Assembly (NCBI GenBank): GCA_028291405.1
Contig: JAQGID010000085.1
Location: 1 to 64,000 of the forward strand
From: Rhodospirillales bacterium
GTDB lineage: Bacteria; Pseudomonadota; Alphaproteobacteria; ATCC43930; CGMCC-115725
Direction: 5' to 3'
DNA length: 64,000 nucleotides
Shown: piece by piece, positions 37,931-48,547 of the stretch
How the letters are laid out: every line of letters begins with the position of its first letter
How positions within the stretch are numbered: position 1 is the first letter of the stretch
Position numbers and translations under genes: made by a program
The notes under the pieces: model-generated
What the model was told of the DNA's origin: nothing
What the model saw: only the letters and a program-made list of their open reading frames with translations
Databases searched by the model: none

Positions 37931-38902
37931 ATGTGCCAGGTATTCCGGCGGGCGGCGACGGTCGTCGCGGTGATCGCCGCCGCGCTGACGGTGTGCACGG
38001 CCGAGGCCGCAGCGCTCGACAAGCTGCGTGTCGCACGCACCGGCACGGCGATCGCGTTCACCGTGCCCGAGGTCGGACAGGCAGCAAAAATCTGGGATTC
38101 TTATCGGATCGAGCTCGAGCTGATCATGGTCGCGGGCGACGCCAAGGTGTGGCAGGCGCTGATCGCCGGCGAGGTTGACGTCGCACTGAACTCGGGTCCC
38201 GGGATGGGCTTTCGCGCCAAGGGCGCGCCGGGGACGCCGGTGGCCGCGATGGCCGGCCCGCCGTTCTCCTTCATCCTCGTCGTTGCCCCGGACGGGCCAA
38301 TCCGGACGATCGCCGATCTGAAGGGCAAGCGCGTCGGGGTGACGACCGCGGGCTCGCTGACAGACTGGCTGGTGCGCGAGCTGTCCCGTCAGCAAGGTTG
38401 GGGGATCGACGGCATCGTGAGCACGCCGGTCGGTGCGATGCGGTCGCAGATGGCGGCGATGAAGGGCGGCGACACGGTCGGCTCGATGATCACGACGGCG
38501 CCGGCCTTCGACTACGAGGAGCGGCACGAGGGACGGATCCTGACCTCGTTCGGCATGATCGTGACGCATTTCCATACCCACGTCATCACCGCGGCAGATA
38601 GCCTGATCGCCAGGAATCCGGACCTCGTCAACCGCTTCCTGCAGGGCTGGTTCAAGACCGTCGCCTTCATGAAGTCGCACAAGGAGGAAAGCGTCGCGGT
38701 GGTGGCCAAGGCGCTGGGCGTCAGTCCGCAGGCCGCAGCCAAGGGCTACGACAACGACATGCAGATGATGTCCGACGACGGCGTCTTCGATCCGGCAGCG
38801 ATCGAGGTGATCCGCAACTCGCTGGTCGCCCTCGGCATCCTCGACACCGTGCCCGAGGCTAAGGCGCTCTATAGCGAGCGCTTCGTTCCCGTCAAATACT
38901 GA
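37931..38902 (+). CDS. NMT1/TAXI-type substrate-binding protein
   Basis: Signal peptide; LKGKRVGVTTAGSLTDWLVRELSRQQGW and periplasmic-binding layout. Confidence 0.8.
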   Translation: MCQVFRRAATVVAVIAAALTVCTAEAAALDKLRVARTGTAIAFTVPEVGQAAKIWDSYRIELELIMVAGDAKVWQALIAGEVDVALNSGPGMGFRAKGAPGTPVAAMAGPPFSFILVVAPDGPIRTIADLKGKRVGVTTAGSLTDWLVRELSRQQGWGIDGIVSTPVGAMRSQMAAMKGGDTVGSMITTAPAFDYEERHEGRILTSFGMIVTHFHTHVITAADSLIARNPDLVNRFLQGWFKTVAFMKSHKEESVAVVAKALGVSPQAAAKGYDNDMQMMSDDGVFDPAAIEVIRNSLVALGILDTVPEAKALYSERFVPVKY

Positions 38903-38910
38903 GAGGCGTC

Positions 38911-40332
38911 ATGATCGCAGAAGTCGACGCCGCGGCGCTGACGACGACCGAGGCGGCGTCGCTGATCCGCAGCGGCGGGCTTGGCGCCGAGGACTACGCC
39001 GCCGCGCTGCTCGCACGCGCCGAGCGGCTGGACGATCTCAATGCGATCATCGCGATCGACCGGCAGGCGGTTCTCGCGGCGGCACGTGAAGTCGATCTCA
39101 GCCGCCGCCGCGACGCCTCGAGTCTGGGTCCGCTCGCCGGAATCCCGTTGCTCGTCAAGGACAACATCGATACGGCGTCGCTGCCGACGACGGCCGGCTG
39201 CCGTGGGCTCGCCGGTAACTGGCCGCGCCGCAACGCGGCGGTGCTCGACAGCCTGCTCGGCGCCGGTGCGCTCGTCTTCGCCAAGGCGAACATGCACGAG
39301 CTGGCGATGGGCATAACCAACAACAACGGGAGCTTCGGCGCCGTCCGCAACCCCTACGATCGGCACATGATCCCCGGCGGCAGCAGCGGCGGCACCGCGG
39401 CGGGTATCGCCGCCCGCATCGCGCCGGCCGGGCTCGGCAGCGACACCGGCGGCTCGGTGCGCATCCCGGCCTCGCTCTGCGGCATCGCCGGCTTGCGTCC
39501 GACGGTGCGCCGGTATGCCGGCGCCGGCGTCGTGCCTTTGAGCCATACCCGCGACACGATCGGGCCGATGGCGCGCACCGTGGCGGACGTCGCCTTGCTC
39601 GATGCGGTGATCACCGGCACCGCCGTTCCCGCCCCGGCCAGGCTCGCCGGGCTGCGCCTCGGGCTGGTGCGCGACCCTTATTGGCGCGAGCTCGACGGCG
39701 AGACCGACGCGGTGATGCGCGAGGCTCTCGAGCGCTTGACCTCGTTGGGGGTCGTCCTCGTCGAAGCCGATCTGCCGGAACTCTATATGCTACAGGCTCA
39801 GGTCGGGCTCGGCATGACGCGCTACGAGACGATCATCGACCTGCTGTCCTATCTCGCCGAGGCTGCGAACGGCATCACGCTCGACGAGGTCGCTTCCGGC
39901 ATCGGATCGCCGGACGTCGCTGCCAGCCTCCGCGCCGCGCGTGGCGATGCCGCACCGACGGCGGCGGTCTACGATACGACGATGAAGATTCTGCGGCCGC
40001 GGCTGCAGCGCCTCTATGCCGAGTATTTCATCGTGCATCGGGTCGACGCGATAGTCCTGCCGACGACGCCGCTGCCGGCGCGGCCCATCGGTGAGGACGA
40101 GACCGTGCGGCTGAACGGGCGCGAGGTGCCGACCTTCCAGACCTTCATCCGCAACACGGCCTGCGGCAGTACCGCCGGCATCCCCGGGCTGAGCCTGCCG
40201 GCCGGTCTCACGCGATCGGGCCTGCCGGTCGGCCTCGGCCTTGATGGCGCCGCGGGCAGCGACAAGCTGCTGCTCTCGATCGCGCTGGCGATCGAAGCCG
40301 AGTTCGGTCCGCTGCCGGCGCCGACGATCTAG
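38911..40332 (+). CDS. Amidase (amidase-signature family)
   Basis: PLLVKDNIDTASLPTTAGCRG, MIPGGSSGGTAAGIAARIAPAGLGSDTGGSVRIPASLCG. Confidence 0.9.
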   Translation: MIAEVDAAALTTTEAASLIRSGGLGAEDYAAALLARAERLDDLNAIIAIDRQAVLAAAREVDLSRRRDASSLGPLAGIPLLVKDNIDTASLPTTAGCRGLAGNWPRRNAAVLDSLLGAGALVFAKANMHELAMGITNNNGSFGAVRNPYDRHMIPGGSSGGTAAGIAARIAPAGLGSDTGGSVRIPASLCGIAGLRPTVRRYAGAGVVPLSHTRDTIGPMARTVADVALLDAVITGTAVPAPARLAGLRLGLVRDPYWRELDGETDAVMREALERLTSLGVVLVEADLPELYMLQAQVGLGMTRYETIIDLLSYLAEAANGITLDEVASGIGSPDVAASLRAARGDAAPTAAVYDTTMKILRPRLQRLYAEYFIVHRVDAIVLPTTPLPARPIGEDETVRLNGREVPTFQTFIRNTACGSTAGIPGLSLPAGLTRSGLPVGLGLDGAAGSDKLLLSIALAIEAEFGPLPAPTI

Positions 40333-41825
40333 GGGGCCGGCGCTGCCGCCTCGAGGGCCTCGAAGCCGCCGCCGCCCATCGCGACGAAGAGTTGCAGCGT
40401 ATCGCGATAGCGCTGTGCGACCGCCTGGAGATAGCTCAGCACCGCCCGCTCGCGCAGCCGCTCGGCATCCAGCGTCTGCAGGATGTTGACGTTGCCGGCG
40501 CGGTAGGCGATGCCGATCAGCCTGAGGGACGATTCCGCCGCAGCCGTGGCGTTGCGCTCGTCCTCGACGAGCTGCGCGTCGTGCGCCAGCCCTTGCAGCA
40601 GATCGGCGACCTGGCCGAAGGACAGTAGCACCGTCTGCTCATAGCGAGCTCGCGCCGCCTGCAGCGCCGCCTCCGCCGCGTGTTTCTGCGCCTGCAGCTC
40701 GCCGCCGTGGAAGATCGGCGTCGTCACCCCCGCGCCGAAGCGCCAGGCATTTTCCTGGTCGCCGAAGATGTCCCCCGGCGCCAGCGCCGCCTGGGTCAGC
40801 GAGGCCGAGAGGGTGACGCGCGGGTAGAGCAGGGCGGTCGCGACCCCGACATCGGCGCTGGCGGCGTGGAGCTGCGCCTCGGCGGCGAGGATGTCGGGGC
40901 GCTGATGCACCAGCTCCGACGGCAGGCTCAGGGGCAGCTCGCGCGGCAGCTCGAACTCGGCGAGATCGAAATCGGGGGCCGACCAAGTGCCCGGCGATTT
41001 GCCGACGAGGATCGCGAGCGCATGGCGCGCAACGCTCAGCTGCTGTCGCAGTGGCGAGAGCAGCGCGCGGTCGGCGGCGAGCTGGCTGGCGGCGACCTGG
41101 ACGTCGATCTCCGACACCGTGCCGATGCGCATCGCGTCGCGGGTCAGGCGCAGATTCTGGTCGTCGTCCCGAATGATGCCCTCGACCGCGGCGATCTGGG
41201 CGCGGACCGCGGCGATCTGGATCGCCTGCGCTGCCGCATTCGCGGTCAGGGTCAGATAGGTCGCATGCAGCTGGTGGTTCTGGTACTCGGCGAGCGCCTG
41301 CTGCTGCTCGATCTGCCGGCGCGTGCCGCCGGCGAGGTCGAGTGCGTAATCGATCGTGCCGCCGAAGCTGAAGAGATTGAAGACGGTGTCGGGGAAGGAC
41401 TTGAGGCCGCTCAACGCGGCGAAGTCGACCTTTTGCCGCGATGCCCCGCCCGAGGCGTCGATCTGCGGAAAGAGTCCCGCGGTCACCTCCTTGACGGTCT
41501 CCTGGGCCTGGGCGAGATTCGCCCGCGCCGCTGCGAGGTCGCGGTTGCCGGCGATCGCCTGGCGCAGCACGTCGTCGAGTTGCCGCGAATGGAGCAGGCG
41601 CCACCACTCGGCCGAGACCTTCTCCCCGAGGGCAATGCGCTGCGGCGGCTCCGGGCTGCCCGGGACGGCCGGCGGCGGCGCGCCGGCGAGATCGTAGGAT
41701 GCGACCTCGGAGGTCGGCGGCACGAAATCCGGGCCGACGGTGCAGCCTGCGACCGCAACCGCGATTCCGGCAGCCAAAACCATCCCGCGCCACGCCGCTG
41801 GCGCCGGCTTTCTAGTGTTGCTCAT
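40329..41825 (-). CDS. Efflux transporter outer membrane factor (NodT family lipoprotein)
   Basis: AGCTVGPDFVPP lipobox; LPLSLPSELVHQRPDILAAEAQLHAASADVGVA. Confidence 0.92.
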   Translation of the reverse strand: MSNTRKPAPAAWRGMVLAAGIAVAVAGCTVGPDFVPPTSEVASYDLAGAPPPAVPGSPEPPQRIALGEKVSAEWWRLLHSRQLDDVLRQAIAGNRDLAAARANLAQAQETVKEVTAGLFPQIDASGGASRQKVDFAALSGLKSFPDTVFNLFSFGGTIDYALDLAGGTRRQIEQQQALAEYQNHQLHATYLTLTANAAAQAIQIAAVRAQIAAVEGIIRDDDQNLRLTRDAMRIGTVSEIDVQVAASQLAADRALLSPLRQQLSVARHALAILVGKSPGTWSAPDFDLAEFELPRELPLSLPSELVHQRPDILAAEAQLHAASADVGVATALLYPRVTLSASLTQAALAPGDIFGDQENAWRFGAGVTTPIFHGGELQAQKHAAEAALQAARARYEQTVLLSFGQVADLLQGLAHDAQLVEDERNATAAAESSLRLIGIAYRAGNVNILQTLDAERLRERAVLSYLQAVAQRYRDTLQLFVAMGGGGFEALEAAAPAP

Positions 41826-41826
41826 G

Positions 41827-43440
41827 TCAATCCATCACGATGGCGGCGTCGGGCTTGTCCGGGCGTCCTGGGCGCCGCAGCAGCAGCAGCAGCGGCATCG
41901 AGCACAAGGCGACGATCATCATCATCTTGTAGTCGTCGTTGTAGGAGATCATCGCCGCCTGACGGGTGATCTCCTGATTGAGCGCGGCAAGTCCGGCGCC
42001 CGTATGGATGCTCCACGCCTGCTGCGCCGCAGGAGCCTGCAGCGCGGTATTGAACGGCGTGATCTGCGCCGCCAGCGAGGAATGGCTGATCTGCGAATTC
42101 TGCGTCAGCATGCTCTCGACGACCGCGATGCCGATGCTGCTGCCGATATTGCGGATCAGGCTGAAGACGCTCGCCGCCTCGGTGCGCTTCGCCACTGGCA
42201 GCGTCGCGAAGGCGAGGGCGCTGAGCGGGACCCACAGGCAGCCGAGCCCGATCCCCTGGATGAGGCCGGCCCAGATCACCAGGCGGTTGTCCATCTGCAG
42301 GGTGAAGCCGGTCATCATCCACAACGAGCCGGCGGTCAGGATCAGCCCGAGCAACAGGATGTAGCGGGCGTCGATCTTCGCCATCAGCCGGCCGACGAAC
42401 AGCATCGCGATCATCGTCCCGACACCGCGCGGCATGACGACGAAGCCGACGGTGACGACCGGCATGTTCATCAGCCCCTGCAGCATCGGCGGCAGAAGGG
42501 CGAGCGTCGCGTAAAGAATGAGGCCGATGATGAAGATGAGGATCAGGCTGGCGCCGAAGTTGCGATCCTTGAGAAGCTTGGGATCGAGGAAAGGGTGATC
42601 GGCGGTGAAGGAATGCACCGCGAACATCCACAGGCCGAGCCCGCCGAGGGTCGCCTCGATGATGATCTCGAGCGAGCCGAACCAATCCTTCTGCTCGCCG
42701 CGATCGAGCATCAGCTGGATCGACGCGAGTCCGATGCTGAGCAGCGCGAAGCCGAGCCAGTCGAACGGCCGGTCGCGGTCCTTGACGCTCTCGCGCACGA
42801 AGGCGAAGACGCCGAGGAACGCCATGATGCCGATCGGCAGGTTGATGTAGAAGACCCAGCGCCAATTGTAGTTGTCGGTCAGCCAGCCGCCCAGCGTCGG
42901 CCCGAGGATCGGCGCCACCATGACGCCAGCACCCCACATCGCCATCGCCTGGCCGTGCCGCTCGCGCGGGTTGATGTCGAGCAGCACGGCCTGCGACAGC
43001 GGCACGAGCGCGGCGCCGCAAATGCCCTGGAAGGTCCGGTAGATCACCATCTGCGGCAAATTGACGGCGATGCCGCAGAGCAGCGACGCGACGGTGAAGC
43101 CGAAGATCGAGAACAACAGCACCTGGCGGGTACCGAAACGCCCGGTGAGCCAGCCGGTGACCGGCGTCATGATCGCCGCGGCGACGATGTACGAGGTCAG
43201 CACCCAGCTGATCTGGTCCTGCGCCGCCGAGAGGCTGCCCTGCATATGCGGCATCGCGACGTTGGCGATCGTCGTGTCGAGCGCCTGCATGATCGTCGCG
43301 AGCATGATCGACACGGTAATGAGGCCGCGATGCCCGACCGTCCCGGACGCCGGCGCGGGCGCGGCGGTGGCCGCGCTCATCGAGCGATTCTCATCGCGCT
43401 TGGGCGCTCGTGCCGAAGAAGCGCTGTACCCGGGCGACAA
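41827..43440 (-). CDS. emrB: DHA2 family MFS efflux permease (EmrB-like)
   Basis: LDTTIANVAMPHMQGSLSAAQDQISWVLTSYIVAAAIMTPVTGWL. Confidence 0.92.
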   Translation of the reverse strand: MSPGYSASSARAPKRDENRSMSAATAAPAPASGTVGHRGLITVSIMLATIMQALDTTIANVAMPHMQGSLSAAQDQISWVLTSYIVAAAIMTPVTGWLTGRFGTRQVLLFSIFGFTVASLLCGIAVNLPQMVIYRTFQGICGAALVPLSQAVLLDINPRERHGQAMAMWGAGVMVAPILGPTLGGWLTDNYNWRWVFYINLPIGIMAFLGVFAFVRESVKDRDRPFDWLGFALLSIGLASIQLMLDRGEQKDWFGSLEIIIEATLGGLGLWMFAVHSFTADHPFLDPKLLKDRNFGASLILIFIIGLILYATLALLPPMLQGLMNMPVVTVGFVVMPRGVGTMIAMLFVGRLMAKIDARYILLLGLILTAGSLWMMTGFTLQMDNRLVIWAGLIQGIGLGCLWVPLSALAFATLPVAKRTEAASVFSLIRNIGSSIGIAVVESMLTQNSQISHSSLAAQITPFNTALQAPAAQQAWSIHTGAGLAALNQEITRQAAMISYNDDYKMMMIVALCSMPLLLLLRRPGRPDKPDAAIVMD

Positions 43441-44515
43441 AGGGGTGGACGTAGCCGGTGTCGACGTCGACGGTCACGCTCATCCCGGTGCGCAGGGGCT
43501 TGTCGCGGTCGGGATTGTCGATCGCGATGCGGACCGGCAGACGCTGCACCACCTTGACCCAGTTGCCGGTCGCGTTCTGCGGCGGCAGGACCGAGAACTC
43601 CGAGCCGGTCCCGGGGCTGATGCTGCCGACGTGGGCGTGGAACTCGGTACCGGGATAGGCGTCGACCGTCACGGTCGCCGGTTGCCCGTCGCGCATATGC
43701 GTCAGGTCGGTTTCCTTGAAGTTCGCCTCGACCCAGACGCGGTCGATCGCGATCAGCGAAAACGCCGGGACGGCAGTGTTCAGATAGTTGCCGATCGGCA
43801 GCTTGTCGACCTTCGTCACCATGCCGTCGAGCGGCGCGAGGATGGTGGTATGCGACAGGTCGAGCTGCGCCTGGTCGAGCTGCGCCTGCATCTGCTGGAC
43901 CAGCGGATGCTGGTCGGTCTCGATGTTCGGGTCGCCGCCCAGGCTGGCCAGGACGTTGGCGATCTGCTGCTGTGTCGACGAGACCTGCTGGCGGGCGCTG
44001 TCCAGCGCGTTCCGCGTCTGGTCGAGCGCCGCCTGCGAGACGACATGCGAGGCGGCGAGCTGCTGCTGGCGATCGAACTCGCGCTGCTGATAGGCCATCG
44101 TATCCTGGGTCGCCTTGAGGTCGGACAGCTTCTGCCGGTACGTCGCGCGCAGCCCCTCGACCTGCAGCCTCGCGCCGGCGAGCTGCGCCTTGGCGCGCTC
44201 GACAGCGATGCGGTACGGCCGGTCGTCCAGCTTGAAGAGCAGCTGGCCGCGGGTCACCCGCTGGTTGTTGTGCACCGCCACCTCGGTGACGCGGCCGCCG
44301 ACATCGGCGCTGACCATCACCATGTCGGACTGCACATAGGCATCGTCGGTCGAGGCATAGCGGCCCGACGTCAGATACCACCAGCCGCCGGCCAGGACGA
44401 CGACCAGCGGCAGAACGATCATCAGCAGCAGGCGCAGGAGACGGCGGCGCAGCTGGCTCGCGCGGCGGCGTTCGGAGGCGCCGCGTTCGCTGACGCCGTC
44501 GGCGATCGAGGTCAT
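43391..44515 (-). CDS. emrA: HlyD family secretion periplasmic adaptor (EmrA-like)
   Basis: GRYASTDDAYVQSDMVMVSADVGGRVTEVAVHNNQRVTRGQLLFKLD; ATG 44515. Confidence 0.9.
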   Translation of the reverse strand: MTSIADGVSERGASERRRASQLRRRLLRLLLMIVLPLVVVLAGGWWYLTSGRYASTDDAYVQSDMVMVSADVGGRVTEVAVHNNQRVTRGQLLFKLDDRPYRIAVERAKAQLAGARLQVEGLRATYRQKLSDLKATQDTMAYQQREFDRQQQLAASHVVSQAALDQTRNALDSARQQVSSTQQQIANVLASLGGDPNIETDQHPLVQQMQAQLDQAQLDLSHTTILAPLDGMVTKVDKLPIGNYLNTAVPAFSLIAIDRVWVEANFKETDLTHMRDGQPATVTVDAYPGTEFHAHVGSISPGTGSEFSVLPPQNATGNWVKVVQRLPVRIAIDNPDRDKPLRTGMSVTVDVDTGYVHPFVARVQRFFGTSAQAR

Positions 44516-45024
44516 CGTGCGCGCTCCAGCACGTCGGCCGCCGGTCGATCCGCCTCGTCCGCCGCGCCCTCGCGCGAGGCCAGGCGGGGCGTGCGGTCGG
44601 AGAGATTGGCACGAACATGGATCAGCAGATCGAGAAGCAGGGTCCGCTCGCGGTCGCCGAGACCGGAAAGCGCCTCGCCGAGAAGCTCCTCGCCCAGCGC
44701 CATGATGCCGGTCAGGACCGGACGGGCGCGATCGGTCATATAGAGACGGTGGGCCCGGCGATCGGCGGGGTCGGCGCGCCTGGTGAGCCAACCGGCCTCC
44801 TCCATGCGGTCGACGATCCGGCCGACGGTGATCGGCTCGAGCTCGAGGATATCGGCGAGGCCGGATTGGTTGATGCCCTCGTGGCGGTTGAGATGCGCCA
44901 GCAATTGCCACTGGGCGCGCGTCAGCCCCAAGCCCTTAGCGCGCTGCTCGAAGCGTTTGCGGAGGAGGCGGGCGACGTCGTGGAGCACGAAGCCGAAGCT
45001 GCGGTCGAGGTTTGGATCTGCCAT
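44512..45024 (-). CDS. MarR family transcriptional regulator
   Basis: GLTRAQWQLLAHLNRHEGINQSGLADILELEPITVGRIVDRMEEAGWL; ATG 45024, ATGA overlap with emrA. Confidence 0.92.
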   Translation of the reverse strand: MADPNLDRSFGFVLHDVARLLRKRFEQRAKGLGLTRAQWQLLAHLNRHEGINQSGLADILELEPITVGRIVDRMEEAGWLTRRADPADRRAHRLYMTDRARPVLTGIMALGEELLGEALSGLGDRERTLLLDLLIHVRANLSDRTPRLASREGAADEADRPAADVLERAR

Positions 45025-45144
45025 GCCGCCGAGAATAGTAAGTCTGCTTATAATAGCCATGCATAATTGTGAATTGCTGCTCTGCCGAAAGCGAAACCAT
45101 CGAGGCTTGACCGGGCGGCGGGCGGATCGGCATATCCGGTGGCG

Positions 45145-45294
45145 ATGAACTATCTCGGCGTCCTCGTCGCCGTCGCGGCGGCGTTCCTGCTCTCGTGGTT
45201 CGCGCTCGAGTTCGCGGACTGGAACAAACAGCAGGCTTGCGCGACCTCGGGCGGCCGCAATTGCGGAGCGCCCCGCGCTTATTTCAGCCACTGA
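45145..45294 (+). CDS. Small single-TM protein (49 aa), not in the supplied ORF track
   Basis: MNYLGVLVAVAAAFLLSWFALEFADWNKQQACATSGGRNCGAPRAYFSH. Confidence 0.4.
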   Translation: MNYLGVLVAVAAAFLLSWFALEFADWNKQQACATSGGRNCGAPRAYFSH

Positions 45295-45415
45295 ACGGGG
45301 AACCGCGACCGCCCGCGGCTTTTCCGCGACAGCAGCGTTTCAGGTTGCGTCGCGCCGGGCCAGACCATAAGACTGGCCGCCACGCGAAATCGACGCTGGG
45401 AAGACCTACTCCGAC

Positions 45416-46048
45416 ATGCTGTTCGTCTTCCTCCTCAAGGGCATCGCTGTCGGCTTCGTCATCGCCGTTCCGGTCGGGCCCGTCGGCGTCCTCTGCGTCC
45501 GTCGGACGATCTTCGAAGGGCGGCTGTTCGGCTTCGTGTCCGGGCTCGGCGCGGCCAGCGCCGATACGATTTTCGGCATCATCGCCGGCTTCGGCCTGAC
45601 CGTCGTTTCCAATCTCCTGCTCGATTACCAGGGATGGCTGCGCAGCCTCGGCGGGCTGTTCCTGGTCTACATCGGGATCAGGGCGCTGCGCCAAGGCGCC
45701 GTGCACGAGGCGCCGCCCGAAAAAAATGCCGAAAACCTGTTCGCTGCCTATCTCTCGACCTTCGTTCTCACCATCACCAACCCGGTGACCATCCTAGCCT
45801 TTCTCGGCATCTTCGCGGCGGTCGGCTTCACCGGGAGCGAGGCAACCGTTGGGCGCGCCGCCATGCTGGTCGCCGGCGTTTTTCTCGGCTCGCTGATCTG
45901 GTGGCTCGGGCTCAGCCTCGGCGCGGGGCTCTTCCGGCAATCGATCGGCGAGACACATCTTGTATGGTTGAATCGGGCATCCGGCACGATCCTGACCTTG
46001 TCGGGCATCGCCCTGCTCGCCAGCCTCGCCTACGACCGGCTGGCTTGA
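45416..46048 (+). CDS. LysE family translocator
   Basis: AVPVGPVGVLCVRRTIFEGRLFGFVSGLGAASADTIFGIIAGFGL. Confidence 0.9.
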   Translation: MLFVFLLKGIAVGFVIAVPVGPVGVLCVRRTIFEGRLFGFVSGLGAASADTIFGIIAGFGLTVVSNLLLDYQGWLRSLGGLFLVYIGIRALRQGAVHEAPPEKNAENLFAAYLSTFVLTITNPVTILAFLGIFAAVGFTGSEATVGRAAMLVAGVFLGSLIWWLGLSLGAGLFRQSIGETHLVWLNRASGTILTLSGIALLASLAYDRLA

Positions 46049-46146
46049 ACCGCTGGCCTGGTCGCGGCCACGGCGAAATAGGGTCATTTTGTGATCGACG
46101 GCCGCAATGCTTGGCCGGTCCGGCCGGCGTCGCTAATCTAAGGGCC

Positions 46147-48447
46147 ATGATCGATCGATCCCTTACCGGGCGCTCGGCTGCGGCGCGCGTCGGGTTAACC
46201 GTCGTCTGCCATGCGCTCCTCGTCGTTCTGGTGCTGGTTCTCGGCGTCGTCCGGAGCACGCCGGCCGTTGCCCAGAGCGCGCCGGCCGGGAGCGCGTCGA
46301 CTCCGGCGCCGGTCAGTGTCGACGAGTTGCAGCGTCTCGTCGATACGCTGCAGAACGACCAGCAGCGCGCTCAGCTCGTCCAGCAACTACAAGCGCTCGT
46401 CGCCGCACAGCGCGCCGAACAGGAAAAATCTGCCGTAATTGGTCCCGTGACGCTGCTCGAGCAGTTCTCCCAGCGCGCCGACTCGCTGAGCGGCGAGATC
46501 CTGGCCGCGGCGGCCGTCGTCGTCGACGCGCCGCGTCTGATCGCCTGGCTGCGCGCGCAGGCGAGCGACGAGTACACCCGCAGCTTCTGGCTCGAGGTCG
46601 GCCTCAAACTCTGCATCATCTTCGGCCTGGCATTGTTCTCCGAATGGCTGGTCCGGCGCATCCTGGCGCGCCCGCGGCATGCGCTCGCGGAAAGCCGGAG
46701 CGATCATCTCGTGCTCCGCCTCGTGTTGACGCTGCTGCGAGCGGCGCTCGATGCTCTGCCGATCCTGGCCTTCGCCGTCGTCGCCTATGTCACGCTGGTG
46801 ACGATTGACGCACGGTTCGGCACCTCCAAGGTTGCGACGACGCTGATCGGCGCCTATGTCACGGCACGCATCATCACCGCCTTGGCGCGCATCGCCCTGC
46901 TGCCGCGCTCCGGCGCGCCCCTCTTCGCGTGGATCAGCGATGAGACCCGCGGCTATCTCTTCGTCTGGATCAAGCGCTTTACCTACTGGTCGGTCTACGG
47001 CTATGCCGTCGCCTCCGGCGCCTGGTGGCTCGGGGTTCCGGGCAGCATCTATGGGCTGCTGCTGAAGGCGGTCGCGCTGGTCCTGGCCCTCCTCGCCATC
47101 ATCTTCGTCCTGCAGAACCGCGCGACCGTTAGCGCCTGGCTGCGCGGCGCCGGCGAGCCGCTACAGCCGGCGCGTTCGAACGGCTGGCGGCTGCTGCGGG
47201 CCCGCCTTGCCGACGTCTGGCATATCTTGGCGATCGCTTATATCGTCGGCATCTATCTCGTCTACGCGCTGCGCGTCGCGGGCGGCTTCCTTTTCGTCCT
47301 GCGCGGCACGCTCGTCACCCTTGTGGTGGTCGTCGCAGCGCGGGTGATCGTCAATCTCGTGCGGCGCTTCAGCCAGCGCGGCTTCGCTGTCGGCAACGAT
47401 CTCAAGAGCCGCTTTCCGACGCTCGAGCAACGCGCCAACCGCTACGTGCCGGTCCTCACGAACATCGTCGCCGGGCTGGTCTATGCCTTCGCCGCGCTCG
47501 CGGTGCTGGAGGCCTGGAGCATCCCATCCTTCGCGTGGTTCGGGTCCGAGATTGGCCGCCGCCTGACAAGTGGGTTGATCACCACCGGCACCGTCATCGT
47601 CGGCGCGCTCGTCGTCTGGGAGATCTTCACCTCGGCGATCGAACGCTACCTGAACGCCGTCGACGAGAACGGCATGCCGGTGCCACGCAGTGCCCGCGCC
47701 CGCACCCTCCTGCCGCTGCTGCGCACGATGATGATGATCCTGATCGTCGTCATGGTGTCGCTGATCGTGCTCTCCGAGCTCGGCGTCAATATCGCGCCGC
47801 TCCTCGCCGGCGCCGGCGTCGTCGGCCTCGCGATCGGCTTCGGCAGTCAGGCGCTCGTCAAGGACGTCATCACCGGGCTCTTCATCCTGATCGAGGACAG
47901 TCTCGCGGTCGGTGACGTCGTCGATCTCGGCAAAGGACACGTCGGAGTCGTCGAGGCGATCTCGGTCCGCACGATCCGCCTGCGCGATGCCGCCGGAGCA
48001 GTGCATTCGATTCCCTTCAGCGAGGTCACCTCGGTCAATAATCTGACCAAGGATTTCGCGTATTACGTCTGCAACGCCTCGATCTCATACCGCGAGGACG
48101 TCGACCGCGTCTCCGCGATCCTCATTGCGGTCGGCGACGATCTCTACGACGACGCCGAATACCGTCCTTTCATGCTCGACAAGCTCGAGTTCCTCGGCAT
48201 CGACAAGATGAGCGAGCTCGGCATCGTGCTGCAGGCGCGGATCAAGACCTTGCCGCGCCAGCAATGGAAGATCGGTCGCGAATTCAGCCGCCGCATGAAG
48301 CTCGCCTTCGACCGCGAGTGCGTCGAGATGCCCTATGCGGTGAAGCCCGGCTATCTCGCCGATATCGCGGAGCGTCTCAAGCAAGCCGCGGCGGCGAGCC
48401 AGCCGGAATCCTCGGACGTGTCACCGCCGGCGAAGCGATTGGCCTGA
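46147..48447 (+). CDS. Mechanosensitive ion channel (MscS family)
   Basis: LLAGAGVVGLAIGFGSQALVKDVITGLFILIEDSLAVGDVVDLG; ATG 46147. Confidence 0.93.
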   Translation: MIDRSLTGRSAAARVGLTVVCHALLVVLVLVLGVVRSTPAVAQSAPAGSASTPAPVSVDELQRLVDTLQNDQQRAQLVQQLQALVAAQRAEQEKSAVIGPVTLLEQFSQRADSLSGEILAAAAVVVDAPRLIAWLRAQASDEYTRSFWLEVGLKLCIIFGLALFSEWLVRRILARPRHALAESRSDHLVLRLVLTLLRAALDALPILAFAVVAYVTLVTIDARFGTSKVATTLIGAYVTARIITALARIALLPRSGAPLFAWISDETRGYLFVWIKRFTYWSVYGYAVASGAWWLGVPGSIYGLLLKAVALVLALLAIIFVLQNRATVSAWLRGAGEPLQPARSNGWRLLRARLADVWHILAIAYIVGIYLVYALRVAGGFLFVLRGTLVTLVVVVAARVIVNLVRRFSQRGFAVGNDLKSRFPTLEQRANRYVPVLTNIVAGLVYAFAALAVLEAWSIPSFAWFGSEIGRRLTSGLITTGTVIVGALVVWEIFTSAIERYLNAVDENGMPVPRSARARTLLPLLRTMMMILIVVMVSLIVLSELGVNIAPLLAGAGVVGLAIGFGSQALVKDVITGLFILIEDSLAVGDVVDLGKGHVGVVEAISVRTIRLRDAAGAVHSIPFSEVTSVNNLTKDFAYYVCNASISYREDVDRVSAILIAVGDDLYDDAEYRPFMLDKLEFLGIDKMSELGIVLQARIKTLPRQQWKIGREFSRRMKLAFDRECVEMPYAVKPGYLADIAERLKQAAAASQPESSDVSPPAKRLA

Positions 48448-48547
48448 CCCCCCAAAATCTCGCGTCGCGACAATTTCGTTGCATTTATACAATACAATTT
48501 ACAATGAAAAAGCGTGACAGGCGCGCGGCCGCGCTGTTCTCGGGAAC

